Shown piece after piece: positions 53,660 to 63,733 of a stretch of 64,000 bases of DNA; position 1 is the stretch's first letter, and each line of letters begins with the position of its first letter. The position numbers and the translations under genes are program-made. Location: positions 16,732-80,731 of the forward strand of contig JALQPE010000164.1 of assembly GCA_030407315.1 (NCBI GenBank). Reading direction: 5' to 3'. The notes below the pieces were generated by a model that was given only the letters and a program-made list of their open reading frames with translations, was not told the origin of the DNA and did no database searches. The DNA comes from Asparagopsis taxiformis. Lineage: Eukaryota > Rhodophyta > Florideophyceae > Bonnemaisoniales > Bonnemaisoniaceae.

Positions 53660-54287
53660 CTATTTCTGAGTGTAATACTTGAGAACCTTGCTTACAGACT
53701 TAGCTGAGTGTTTTCCCGGTTTCTTGATTGAATTCCAGCGTTCAATGCTGCCAGTGTCAGCAGCAAGCCTGACCAACCGGAGAAGCTGCTCCTTGTGGCG
53801 GCGGTGCTCTGGGCCGAGCTTGTGTTCGTTGAAATGTAATATATTTTTGAACTCAGTATCGCACAAGTCGCACTGTAAAGAAAGTACCTTACTGTAACGT
53901 CTATCTAAATTGCTTACTGTCTTGGTTGTCCCGTCACAATTGAACAAGTGGTTAATGTGATCCTCGGTGGTGTTGTGTACAGCCCACGATTGGTGCCTCG
54001 GTTTCAATACCTGGCAAGATGAGCACCGTAGGCCAGCCTGTCCGTGATGGCTCTCTAGTCCAAATGTGGGTCCAGTGTTCAATGCGTCACCAAAAATCTT
54101 ATTGGCCAACTCGTCTTGATTCGGCAGTTATTGGCCGATTGGGGCGGCGGAAGCCGTATTAATTTCCTTCTCAGCCGTTTGTACCGGCTTGTCTGTATCG
54201 GAAATAATTTCCGTTGCCGGCGGCTGGTCAGCCGTAGCGGCGTTGTTATTGGCCTGCTCAACAGTAGGGTTGCACACTGCAATTAAA
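53660..54287 (-). pseudogene. Zinc-finger protein fragment with in-frame stop
   Basis: The 149-residue frame at 53660-54109 has CSSC, a His/Cys pair, and a U1/C2H2-like finger CDLCDTEF ... HFNEHKLGPEHRRH. The same frame continues upstream through LPNQDE to a TAA and then a further ~50 codons up to a good 3' splice site (TTTTAATTGCAG) at about 54288; a GTAAGT donor lies ~100 bp upstream. The in-frame TAA suggests decay or a missed exon boundary. I do not know its role; a transposon origin is possible. Confidence 0.4.
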
Positions 54288-54895
54288 ATTCGTTATATTT
54301 TTCTGTCAGATCGTTGATTGGGCGATGCTAACAGATGTTAGTTTCCCATAGGTTGAAATGATAAACTTACTTTTTGGGTAAAATTTTGAGGTTCACTAAT
54401 CGGCCCTTATTTCGGCTCAACTTAGGAATTGTTGTTACTGGGTGTTCTGATCTACCCGAACTCTTCCAGCAACCATTCCAGTACCTCCTTTATAGAATTC
54501 TAGATTAGCTCGTAGAATACTAAAACCACTACACTAGCCTAGCGATAGTAATTTCATAGACTCGCAGAGTAAGGTGCAAATTTAGCTTCTATTCTCACCT
54601 TGCGATCGAGACTACTATCGGTAGTGTAATGTCAACTATTATGGAACCTATTCATTCTAATAAGGGGTGTAATTTTGTAGTGTAAACTATCCAAGCGTAT
54701 TGTAAATTCCATAATGGAACTGATCCGACTGGATCATCCAGATGGACGTTACACGAGGACCCTGTTTCCGACAACTTGGCGACAATCAAGTGGTTTCACT
54801 ATTTTTGTGGTTTCGGGATTACAATGGAGTTGTCGTGGTTTGCTGACGTGAGAATTAAAATCCAAGCATTCACTCCGCCCTGCCACACCATCAAT
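54288..54895. other. Intergenic stretch left of the Harbinger element
   Basis: It contains the possible ~100-bp intron noted for the zinc-finger fragment and otherwise nothing I can name. The last three bases (AAT) are repeated after the transposon. Confidence 0.3.
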
Positions 54896-55091
54896 GGGTG
54901 CATCCGAAAATCGCCACTCCACTACTTTGCCACTCAAGTGACCAACCAAAACACGAGAAAAGTGGCGGAAATTCGCTACTTCAGATGATGTGATCCGGGG
55001 ATCCCAAGGTCGGTTCACTCCGCCACTTTACTTCCATTCCCATAGATAGTATGGATATTATCCACGTGTAGGTAAGAATCAGGTATTTGAA

Positions 55092-56318
55092 ATGAACCGG
55101 CTCTCGAAACAACACCGCCTGATAACAGCAGCTTCTGTCGTTGCAGTCTGCTCAGCGGCACTCGCAGTTATGCTCATTGTCGTGCAAAAACATCACCAAG
55201 GCATCAGGAGAAGACAGTGCAGGAGTAGGAAACCTGCAAAGTACCGCCGTTTGGCACTGTTGCGGCCAGTGCAAACTAGCTTGAGCACACCTTGGAATCA
55301 GATCTTGTCGTGTGGAACAGACGACGACTTTCTGTTATCAACTAATTTCACGAACGATATATTGTTACACAGACTGTTACCAATATTTGAGGAGAAAAGA
55401 CAGCTTTATCGCTTCGGGAGTCCGTTCCGAAGAGGACCAAAGAAAACAGGTCGGAATCCGCTGCTGAAAACAGTAGACCTTCTCGGTTTGTCACTATGGT
55501 ACATCAAGACAAAGCAGACTGTATACAGTCTGTGTCCCTTATTCGGAGTCGTAGATAGCACTATTGGCATATGGCTCGACTACAGCCTGGACGTGCTATG
55601 TAAGGCCGTGCAAACAGATACAAACTGTGAAATACGTTGGCCAAGTGTTGAAGAAATGAAACGGTCGGAACAGCTATTGACTAAGAATAGGAAGTATGGG
55701 TCACTATTAAAAGGTGTATTTGGAGTGACAGATGGTGGAAGAATGCCTTGCGCTGTGTTTTCGGACCCAAACATGCAGAATGCTTACTTTGAAGGTTTCA
55801 CACAGTCTGCGGAAGTTACAAACTTGTTCGTGTTCAATTTCTTCGGTGAGATAATTCACGCCGCTGTCAATTACCCTGGCAGCTGGCATGACACGAAACT
55901 TGCTACTGTATCTGGGTTGTACTATCCAAAGCTATCAGATGACATGACTCCTCCGGGCATGGCAATATTGGGAGACTCCGCCTTCGTCAATAACAGCCGG
56001 ATTACGAATGGTAAAATAATTAGAGGTCGAAAGGCGGGTGAAAGGTGGGATATTCCGGAGTCTGCAGCACTAGCAGCAGTTGATGTTTTGTTGCAGCGCG
56101 TCATGCCTAGCGAGCGCCAGAGCGCTGAATGGGGAATCAGAGCCATCAAAGCCCCTTTCTCAAGACTGAAAGTTTCACTTCCTCCCAACCCATCTAAAAG
56201 GCGTAGGTTGTTAACAATATGTTGTCACCTCTTTAATTTGCGGACCAGAACAGTTGGATTGAACCAAATCCGTTCGACGTATAGTAGAGACCAAACCATG
56301 CTGAACAGTAGTGCATAA
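55092..56318 (+). CDS. PIF/Harbinger transposase (DDE_Tnp_4 type)
   Basis: A 408-codon intact frame. The catalytic acids are visible as GVTDGGRMPC (first D, ~residue 217), GDSAF (second D, ~299) and SAEWGIRAIKAPFSRL (E, ~344), the HARBI1-like DDE layout with PGSWHD and KAGERWDI blocks in place. The first ~45 residues contain a hydrophobic run followed by an Arg-rich segment, the latter a possible nuclear signal. It is convergent with the Myb-like gene, as usual in the family. The protein cuts and joins the element; in the family the Myb-like partner assists DNA binding and nuclear import. Confidence 0.9.
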   Translation: MNRLSKQHRLITAASVVAVCSAALAVMLIVVQKHHQGIRRRQCRSRKPAKYRRLALLRPVQTSLSTPWNQILSCGTDDDFLLSTNFTNDILLHRLLPIFEEKRQLYRFGSPFRRGPKKTGRNPLLKTVDLLGLSLWYIKTKQTVYSLCPLFGVVDSTIGIWLDYSLDVLCKAVQTDTNCEIRWPSVEEMKRSEQLLTKNRKYGSLLKGVFGVTDGGRMPCAVFSDPNMQNAYFEGFTQSAEVTNLFVFNFFGEIIHAAVNYPGSWHDTKLATVSGLYYPKLSDDMTPPGMAILGDSAFVNNSRITNGKIIRGRKAGERWDIPESAALAAVDVLLQRVMPSERQSAEWGIRAIKAPFSRLKVSLPPNPSKRRRLLTICCHLFNLRTRTVGLNQIRSTYSRDQTMLNSSA

Positions 56319-56465
56319 ATCCAATAAATGCATCTTCTTTACTCTTTTATTGATTCTTCCATATCCGCATGACCATTTTTCTCCTTACTTCCCATGCGCT
56401 TTATCATTTCGGACATCTGATGCAACAATTCATTTGTTGGTTGGAGGTTACGCGCTATTTCTTCT

Positions 56466-57134
56466 TTAACAACCTTTTTTGTCCTCTTCTGTCAAGCATG
56501 ATGAGACATTGACCATACCAACAACTGCTTGTGAAAGCTGACCAACGTTGTCTGCCATCTCACCAACCCTATCAAGCAAAACATTATCGGACTTAGAGCT
56601 TTTCGAAGATGTATGCAGTCCATTGCTTCCCATTCTGAGATTCTTTTTATGTCTTTCATTGTGCCCCATGGCAGTTCCTTCCAGTACATCATAACTATCC
56701 CGCCCGACCGCCCCATCATTGTCATCTTCTGAAGTTCCATCGTCACTACCGAGTACTTTTGCTGCGCTTTTATTCTGAATGTCTCTGTAAATTTTCTTAG
56801 CTCTTCGAACAGGCGGAGGACAATACGGGTCACCTGTCTTCTTCTTACAGTTTGCGAGTTTGTCAAACTTGTTCTTAATCGAATCTTGATCTCTAAATGT
56901 GTTGTCCTGGTCTTCAGCCCACTTCGCGAATTTATTTGCCACTAGTGCCCAGTGGTTTGAGCCAAGCGGAAGAACTTCGGACACAATGTCAAGAAGGTGG
57001 TCCAATTCGTCATTAGAGTAGTTCGGAACCCCTGCTCTGGTCTGACGTCGCTTTCGCGCGTTTGGCGTCACAGCCAAAACAGAGTGCTGAGCGCCTTCCT
57101 CAATCGGAGTTAAGGTTATGTAGTGCAATGCCAC
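56466..57134 (-). CDS. Myb/SANT-like DNA-binding protein of PIF/Harbinger element
   Basis: A 222-codon frame, with the start uncertain because the frame opens with a GTG and no good ATG is near. Residues ~38-105 (NYSNDELDHLLDIVSEVLPLG ... HWALVANKFAKWAE ... SIKNKFDKLANCKKKTG) form a three-helix Myb/SANT-like domain with its Trp/Phe positions. An acidic linker and a C-terminal helix (LLDRVGEMADNVGQLSQAVVG) suggest oligomerisation. Such proteins are the second gene of Harbinger elements. An upstream exon may be missing. Confidence 0.75.
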   Translation of the reverse strand: MALHYITLTPIEEGAQHSVLAVTPNARKRRQTRAGVPNYSNDELDHLLDIVSEVLPLGSNHWALVANKFAKWAEDQDNTFRDQDSIKNKFDKLANCKKKTGDPYCPPPVRRAKKIYRDIQNKSAAKVLGSDDGTSEDDNDGAVGRDSYDVLEGTAMGHNERHKKNLRMGSNGLHTSSKSSKSDNVLLDRVGEMADNVGQLSQAVVGMVNVSSCLTEEDKKGC

Positions 57135-58715
57135 TTGGCGAAGCGCTTACAGCTAGGTGTTTCACCTCCAATTTTGGGCACTTTACCCAATTCTTTTAAT
57201 TCTCAACTATTTTGGACTATCTATTCTAACAGCAGTGCAATCACTGAACACGTGGCACGTGACACCAGTGATACACTGAATTGTACACTACAACTAACAG
57301 TTTACACTGTATTTACAGTGTGCCAGCGCCGCCGGCGCACCTGTCACTTAGGGTTTTTCGACCACCCCACTGTATCAGTATTTAGCCTACCTATTGGACA
57401 CCAACCACAAGGACATTTAGGGCTACAAGCCACATGTAATTTATTATTTAACTAGAGGCGAATCGCCATGTCCTTTGATTGTAAAAGCCAGCCGGAAGCT
57501 CGGTGTCCAATCTACCCCCAGGGTGCGTTTTGCCTACTGATTCAGTGTGATTCTCCCTTGGCTATGGTGCTTGGCACTCTTCCGGTGTCCCTTTTCGCTG
57601 ATTCAGCTTCTCAATGTCGGGACGCTGTATCAGCATTGCCCCTACCACGCGTCACCGGTGGTGCGCGTGCCCCTCAATCAGGTGTCTTCGGCCGCCTGGT
57701 GCCCACCCGGAGGTATGGTTGCGAGCCACTCCCAACTTGCGTTTCGCAGTCTCATTACAGCCTGCTTCGACTTTGGCTATAGTGTCTGGCCTGCTCCTGG
57801 AACCCATTCCCCGCTGTATCAGCTTTCTGCCATGGCCGTCGTGCTGGTTCAGCAACCCGCCCCCCGCCGACCAATCGGACTTGGTTATTGATGTGCTCCC
57901 AACTATCGTCTTGCAGTCTCATGGAAGCCTGCTTCGTCTTTGGCTATAGCGCGGACCGCGCCGACACTGGTCACTCAACTGATTCAGTCTGTGACTGGTT
58001 ACTCTGCTGGATCAGCTTCCCTTTCCCCGATACCACGCGTCACCGGTGGTGCGCGTGCCCTTCGATCAGGTATCTTCGGGTGCTTGGTGCCCGGCTCTTG
58101 AGCCACTGCCCCTCTTCCGCTGTACCAGTGTATCGCTGTATGCATCGCTGTACCAGCGCCCGCCCTATCCTATAGGGCTCCCCCTTCTTCTTCCCTTTTT
58201 GCTTCTTATACAGGGCACTCATCCCTTCTGTGCCTGGTGTCCTCCCTTCTTCCCTATTAGGGTTGGTGAACCACCATCCTTTCGGTGCACCACCATGACT
58301 CACCATGTGACCACAGGATTCTAGACGGATCGTCTGTATGGCCTTACAACCCACACTAAGGCAGGCGATTCGCCTTTGCTCTACCACACTCGACCCGAGC
58401 CTGACTACCGAGACAGGAGGGCTCGAACACCTCGCGGTGGCTCGCCGATTCGGCTTACAGCCAAGGCTGCCCGTTGTCGGATCGACCAAGCCATTGCACT
58501 ACAGGTTACTGTTGTATCTTCACCTTGTGTCATTACGTCATCAGATGCTACAGGAATTGTTGCGGATGGGGGAAGTGAACTCATGTCTGCTGCCCGTGTA
58601 GCTGCAGAAGGAGCACACTGGGCTTGGAAATCTGCCCTATTGAACGAATGCGAAAAACCGTCAAACGTAACTTATGGGTCAGAAACCAAACAAGAAAGGA
58701 TATGCCACTGTAATA
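57135..58715. repeat. Non-coding filler of the Harbinger element with diverged internal duplication
   Basis: A block with ACGCGTCACCGGTGGTGCGC occurs at 57647 and again at about 58037 (~390 bp apart), and a TTTGGCTATAG(T/C)G motif at 57772 and 57942. Several short frames here only follow the repeat. Confidence 0.55.
58420..58501 (-). ncRNA. Possible Pol III promoter (tRNA-derived SINE-like)
   Basis: On the minus strand TAGTGCAATGG (58501-58491) fits the A-box consensus and GTTCGAGCC (58428-58420) fits the B box, 82 nt end to end. The sequence between does not fold as a clean tRNA, so a SINE-like remnant or chance match is more likely than a functional tRNA. Confidence 0.25.
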
Positions 58716-58762
58716 ACTTGAGTGGAGGAGTGGTGTAGTGGCGATTTTCGGATGCACCCAAT

Positions 58763-59776
58763 CTCGCCGGCGAGTCTTCTAGTGGCAAAATTGGAGCTAA
58801 TCTTTTATTTTTTCAATTTAAACTAGGGTGGTTAAAAGTGGCCTCATATGAGGCCACTTGTCCGATAGACACTAGGGACGTATCAGGTTGTTGGTGTCTT
58901 TTATTTGCTGAAAATGATTCAAAATGTATGTATCACAATTGATTGTCATTGGCCAGATATTGGTTTCCAGCCACCGAGTGGCAAATAGGCCATAGCAATC
59001 AACCGGTATGATATGACAGTCGCTGTCATGCCCGTGGCCCTGTAATATACATTGAAGGGCGGCAACGGGAATATTTACATGATGTTTCAAGTCGCTTCAA
59101 GCGCAACCAGCGACTCGTTGGTTTGCAAAATTTCGCGGGCCATACCTCACAATCGTTAGTTGTTACCGAGCAGGGGCTCATGTGAGACGGGAGAAATGGA
59201 AAACAGACACTTCATGTTCCCGCGCTGGTGATGATAGCCACGAGAAGCATACAGGATTGAGAAAGACTCCCAACTTAAAATGCAAGAAACCACTTCTTTA
59301 ATTTGCGGAAATTGAAATACACACCGATTCCACTCGCCACCATCAGCAACGCGCACAACGTTCCAAAAAAACTTTTTTGTGCACCTCGTAGAAAATAGCC
59401 GAACATCAGCAACAAACAGCCAATAGAAACCGAGTACACCGCATGGAGCAGACTGCGTCAAGGTATGATCAACCATACAAGTGCAGCAATCAAGTTGCGA
59501 ATGAATATCTCGCTGGAATATATCAAACAGCGACCAGGTCGCAAAGCACAGAGCGCAACTCAATATTCCACGTTGCAAGATTGCAGTCGAAGCGATGCAC
59601 AAACACGCGCATACCATTGGTGCGCACCCTGAGATAAAGCGCCATCTCATTCCAAAAAATATCTACAATACCACCAAACCTTCAAGTCCAAGCATGCGTA
59701 TATAATCGTCGGGGCAAATTCCAGTCCATTTCCAGGCGAAACGCCCAGATCGATCCAGCACCGCGCGACTCAAATA
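58763..59776. other. Intergenic region with palindrome and a doubtful membrane-protein frame
   Basis: A perfect palindrome lies at 58836-58859. On the minus strand a frame at 59275-59457 ends in two hydrophobic segments (GCLLLMFGYFLRG; FGTLCALLMVASGIGVYF) and a basic tail, like the end of a small membrane protein, but it lacks a start without an intron. An overlapping 164-codon frame (59156-59650) has less convincing composition. I call neither as a gene. Confidence 0.3.
58836..58859. repeat. Perfect 24-bp palindrome
   Basis: AAGTGGCCTCAT followed by its exact reverse complement. Confidence 0.85.
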
Positions 59777-60805
59777 ATGCTAAATTCGTTGCCAACCTTC
59801 GTCCCATCGTCCGTACCGCATCCAGCCACCCGACGTGCATCCTCGCCCACCGTCTCGCCGGCTCGTCGCGCACCCCGCACCCACCCCGTCATGACGACCC
59901 CGCCGCCGGACAGCGGCCTCACGCGCTCGTCCGTTCCCGTGCTCATCCCCGACGTGGTCACCGTGACCGACCCGGATAAAATCCGCGAGATTTGCTCCAG
60001 TCCGGAAATTGGCCGTCCGGCCGATGGCATCTTCCCCAAGTTTATAGACATTTTTCACGCCGCCACCAAGTTTTTCAACCCCGCCGACAATGAGTTCTTC
60101 GTCGGCTTCCATTCCGATAATCGTGGCAATCAGGTGCAGCGACGTGAGGTCGTGATCAAGCAATTGGAGAAGGGCTTCTCGGATGAGCAGATTGAAAATT
60201 TCGCACGCTTGGTCGATAGTGATGCTGATGTGCAGACTTTGGGTATCGCTTGTGTCAAGGCGGTCGGTTCCCTTATTTTGCCACTGAAAGCAGGCGAGGA
60301 GGTTCCTGATGATGTTTGTATTGCCGCAGAGGGCACGCTCACGGAAACAAATGATGTTTTTAACCCCTTCAAATACTTGGCTGCCCGCAGGAGAAGACTA
60401 ACTGTAGAGAAGTATGTCAGGTCTCTACTTCCTGATGATCCGTACGCTGTAGATTATACTCATAATCTTGGTGCCGCTACACACGGCTTCGCCAGGGCAC
60501 TCTTAGCTCTTAGGGACACTACTCAGACGGATACAAGGGCTTACTTCTCAACTAAGCCTCTCGCTCGAAAAGTTCTTAGGTGTCCTTTGAAGGAAACCAC
60601 TTTGAATGGTATGTTCGATCAACCGCTCATCCCGGACAAGACTTTCTTAACGATTGACATTGGGGCTGGTCTCGAAGCTACCAATGATGACCTTTTCTTC
60701 TTTGGAACTGGGCTGCCCGAAAGGCAGTGTGCCTTCAGGACTATCGCTTTCGAGACACTCGACAAGATCCAGGCTGCCCGACCCTCCATTCAGGCATCGA
60801 GCTAG
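59777..60805 (+). CDS. Short cytochrome P450-like protein
   Basis: A 342-codon frame from the ATG at 59777; a second Met at ~39 follows a Ser/Pro/Arg/Thr-rich stretch that could be an organelle targeting peptide. VVTVTDPDKIREI (~55-67) resembles the N-terminal strand-helix of P450s, GAATHGFARALL sits where the I helix would be, and FFGTGLPERQCAF near the end resembles the haem loop FxxGxRxCxG with C318 as possible thiolate ligand. I see no clear ExxR motif, and it is shorter than usual P450s (~450-500). AATAAA follows at 60822. The assignment is tentative; the substrate is unknown. Confidence 0.45.
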   Translation: MLNSLPTFVPSSVPHPATRRASSPTVSPARRAPRTHPVMTTPPPDSGLTRSSVPVLIPDVVTVTDPDKIREICSSPEIGRPADGIFPKFIDIFHAATKFFNPADNEFFVGFHSDNRGNQVQRREVVIKQLEKGFSDEQIENFARLVDSDADVQTLGIACVKAVGSLILPLKAGEEVPDDVCIAAEGTLTETNDVFNPFKYLAARRRRLTVEKYVRSLLPDDPYAVDYTHNLGAATHGFARALLALRDTTQTDTRAYFSTKPLARKVLRCPLKETTLNGMFDQPLIPDKTFLTIDIGAGLEATNDDLFFFGTGLPERQCAFRTIAFETLDKIQAARPSIQASS

Positions 60806-61129
60806 ATTTAGGCTACTTATCAATAAATATTTTACCTCCATGTCAGGCAGATGACTACCATCGCCATAGTAACAAAAAGAAAATCGCGAGCATATGAAAA
60901 CGACCTGCACCGAAAAGATAAAACAGTTAGTCAACTATGTATGCAGAGCTTCGTGTACTCAGAAAGACAACGAGTTAAAGTTTCTATTTCCCCATCGCGG
61001 AGTCCACGTAAGTATGGATATATAACTGTTTTTCATCATCGCACACCATAACTGGGAAAAACCAACATGTACCTGTACAAAATGTTCTTCCAAGAGATTG
61101 TACTCTTGAGTCTCATTACTGCTGCATTG
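60806..61129. other. Short space between convergent genes
   Basis: Probable 3' UTRs of the P450-like and UTP4-like genes; AATAAA at 60822 serves the former. Confidence 0.4.
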
Positions 61130-63310
61130 CTACCTCCCGTACACTTTCCTGTACATGGCGTCAGGTAGCATATCTTCAACCATTCTCCATGGCCGATACG
61201 CAACAACCATTCGAGAACGACCTAGTACTGCCGATCCAATAATTGCCTTCCTGTACGGAAGAACATGTACCCCTGATGACGGCCCATCTCTTCCATCCGC
61301 CTTCCTCTTCTCCACAGAGCGTCCTTGAACTCCTACAATGTGACAAAAGTTGCTCCCAGACACCAGTACCGAATTCTCGTCGTTTGAAAAGGAAACGTAC
61401 GAGGCAATTTGTGGGAAACTATGCCGATGAGTAGTTGAGCTACCGCGGCATACCTCTATTGTCATCACCGTGTGCAGCTTGAAATCTCTAGTTGCTACTG
61501 CCAATCGCCTACCAGTCTTTGAAAACTGCATAGCACAGACGGTTGCAACCTCACTTTGTGGTGTAAATATTACCGACCACTTGACATCAGATTTTGCCCA
61601 TCCATTGAAGTCTTCGGAATAGAAAACCTTGCCTGATACGTCGCTCACCGCAACTCTTCCAGCGCGACACACTAGTTTAGCCAAACTAGTACTCGCCCCG
61701 ACTTCTTCCTTAGAGAAAGACATAATGCGATCGTCCTTGTATGCATAGATAAATTGAGCACAACGAGATATACAGATCAGACTGTCGTGGCAAAAAGCCA
61801 TGTCTATAGCACCTCGAAGACGGGAACTACAAGTTGCAGAGATGGCGCGCAAGCTGATTTTGCCGAATTTGCTCAGTTGAGCAGCTTCACGAGGATTGAA
61901 CGGTACATCGTATACACGGAATGCATCCTCGGAACATGCTGCAATGACCGCACAGTCTTCAGACATCGCGCAAGATTTCACTTCGGACTTGAAACTTTTC
62001 AATTCCATCTTCAACTCCAACGTTGGAGAAGACTGATCTGGAGGAATAAACCAGCACTCAATGCACTTTCCGTGTCGAGATAATCCCAAGCTTCTTCTAT
62101 CCATGAACTGCAGTGTGGATTGGCCCACACCGTCCATATACGGATAAATTCTAGAGATTTCCTTCTTTTCTATCAAGTCAGAGGCTCTAAAGAGGCAGCA
62201 TCGTGCGTCCATCGACCCAGATACCAAAAACCCGTCTGCTGTGCCGCTCAAACTGCGGACATCATGTGAATGCAATCGTGTTGCTCTTATAGGGAGCCAA
62301 TGATAGACACCGTCTTCGACCAGTTGCGCTTTGACACCTCCAATACCACCACCGGCACTTCCCAAAATGACGATTTCGCCATTAGGAGCCGGGGAACACA
62401 CAGCCGACCAGATAGTACCTTCAAGGCCCTCCACAGCCAATTCAGCGGTAATTGAATTCATGGCAGTAGACCACACTGAAACCATGCCACGAGAGTCGCC
62501 GCAGATTACTTCACGGCCACCAGAGACGAATTTGCAAGTCCAGATACTCACAGGCTCACCTCGAAGAGAGGCGATCTTTCCATGGCCATAAGCCGAGCCG
62601 TTTGTGGCGTTCAACCATCGTAATCCGCCTTCAGCGTCTCCACATACAACACAGCCGTCTGAGCCTCCAACGGAGGATGGTGCCCAGGAGACACACAAGG
62701 CACGCGCCGAGTTGGCCTCTGTAATTCTGACAATGTAGAATTCACTATCGCTTGGGTAGAGTTCTGCATCGGTCGGAGCAGATGGATCTCGAGATACGAT
62801 TCGAACATAGCCGTCATCACATGCAACGGCAATGGGAGCACGGGATTCGGGATCATCACGGCAAATGTCGATAGACCAGATCGCACCACCATCAATCTGA
62901 AGACGGGTATGCTCTTGTAAGGAATGAATCCCGATTCGATAGATGAATAACACGCCATCCAGACGACCAGCAACGAGGTATTTTCCACATGGGCTGAACT
63001 GCAAGCCTGTAATGGCGAGCTCTGGATTACTAGTGTCTGCGTATGTCCGACCGACAGGAGCCCAGATTGTGTTCCGATCTCTTAGCTCGATACAACCAGA
63101 GCGGGCTATGGCTACTAAAGCTCCGTTTGGAGATATAGCAACAGCGTTGATTGGAGAAACTGGCCATTTGAAGAATGCACAGGTTTGAATCTTGAGCTTG
63201 GAAAGTTTCGCACGAACTTGTGGGGATTTGCTTGGAGTCAATTCTGAAACGACTTCAGTCGTCTTGCTGGTTCTTGCACGCTTCTTTCTGTGCATAACGG
63301 AGGCGCCCAT
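61130..63310 (-). CDS. UTP4: WD40 protein, UTP4/cirhin-like component of the U3 snoRNP/SSU processome
   Basis: A 726-codon intronless frame from ATG 63310 (MGASVMHRKK; a second Met is at 6). The first ~60 residues are basic. WD-type blades follow, for example INAVAISPNGALVAIARSGCIELRD, ITGLQFSPCGKYLVAGRLDGVLFIY, IWSIDICRDD, VSIWTCKFVSGGREVICGDSRGMVSVW, VRSLSGTADGFLVSGSMDARC and, late, VCAMQFSKTGRRLAVATRD. The opening KWPVSPINAVAISP with the RSGCIEL turn, the double-propeller length and the basic ends fit UTP4 (cirhin, ~690 aa), which acts in nucleolar 18S pre-rRNA processing. Other tandem WD40 proteins cannot be ruled out. It is divergent from the lumenal-protein gene. Confidence 0.65.
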   Translation of the reverse strand: MGASVMHRKKRARTSKTTEVVSELTPSKSPQVRAKLSKLKIQTCAFFKWPVSPINAVAISPNGALVAIARSGCIELRDRNTIWAPVGRTYADTSNPELAITGLQFSPCGKYLVAGRLDGVLFIYRIGIHSLQEHTRLQIDGGAIWSIDICRDDPESRAPIAVACDDGYVRIVSRDPSAPTDAELYPSDSEFYIVRITEANSARALCVSWAPSSVGGSDGCVVCGDAEGGLRWLNATNGSAYGHGKIASLRGEPVSIWTCKFVSGGREVICGDSRGMVSVWSTAMNSITAELAVEGLEGTIWSAVCSPAPNGEIVILGSAGGGIGGVKAQLVEDGVYHWLPIRATRLHSHDVRSLSGTADGFLVSGSMDARCCLFRASDLIEKKEISRIYPYMDGVGQSTLQFMDRRSLGLSRHGKCIECWFIPPDQSSPTLELKMELKSFKSEVKSCAMSEDCAVIAACSEDAFRVYDVPFNPREAAQLSKFGKISLRAISATCSSRLRGAIDMAFCHDSLICISRCAQFIYAYKDDRIMSFSKEEVGASTSLAKLVCRAGRVAVSDVSGKVFYSEDFNGWAKSDVKWSVIFTPQSEVATVCAMQFSKTGRRLAVATRDFKLHTVMTIEVCRGSSTTHRHSFPQIASYVSFSNDENSVLVSGSNFCHIVGVQGRSVEKRKADGRDGPSSGVHVLPYRKAIIGSAVLGRSRMVVAYRPWRMVEDMLPDAMYRKVYGR

Positions 63311-63733
63311 CGCTGGAATAAAGGTAAACGACTAGGTGGGTGATATTCCAGCGAAAGTTGAGAGACACCTGGTGGCAGCAGAAGATACACACGAAACGCC
63401 GGGAAATGTACGACAGAAGGGTGCAGTTAAGTAAAAGTCAGTATCATTGTGCTATCGTCGCCGCCGAGTCCACCAGCCATGAAATTATCATACATTGTCG
63501 TGCACCAGCCAATTAAAATTAGTATACCTATTCTGTCAACTGTTTCACGTGTTGACACAGCTAATTCTGTAACTGAAAATCAGAGCAGTTTTATTTTCCC
63601 CAAAAACTAAATTTTTTGCAGCTTCACAATCTCCCACACTAACTTCAGATCTCATGCTCCCTATCAAACCAAACCAAACCACATGCTTCACTAGTCCTTT
63701 CAAACAACTACCGTCTCGCTGCACAGGGACATC
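63311..63733. promoter_or_regulatory. Shared divergent promoter region
   Basis: These 423 bp separate two divergent ATGs. I see no clear TATA box or repeat. Confidence 0.35.

Larger units (their letters stand above)
54896..58759. mobile_element. PIF/Harbinger DNA transposon (3.86 kb)
   Basis: The inverted ends share the first 23 bases starting GGGTGCATCCGAAAATCGCC and continue imperfectly to CCACTCAAGT (~44 bp). AAT flanks both sides (54893-54895, 58760-58762), a 3-bp duplication as expected in size, though the usual Harbinger target is TWA. Inside are a DDE transposase and a Myb-like protein, the standard two-gene set, plus ~1.6 kb of non-coding repeats. Confidence 0.85.

Noticed and set aside
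58420..58501. Functional tRNA gene on the minus strand
   Set aside because: A and B boxes fit, but T-arm, anticodon arm and acceptor pairing do not form.
59156..59650. 164-codon reverse frame as a membrane protein gene
   Set aside because: An overlapping frame has the more protein-like hydrophobic segments, and neither has a convincing start.
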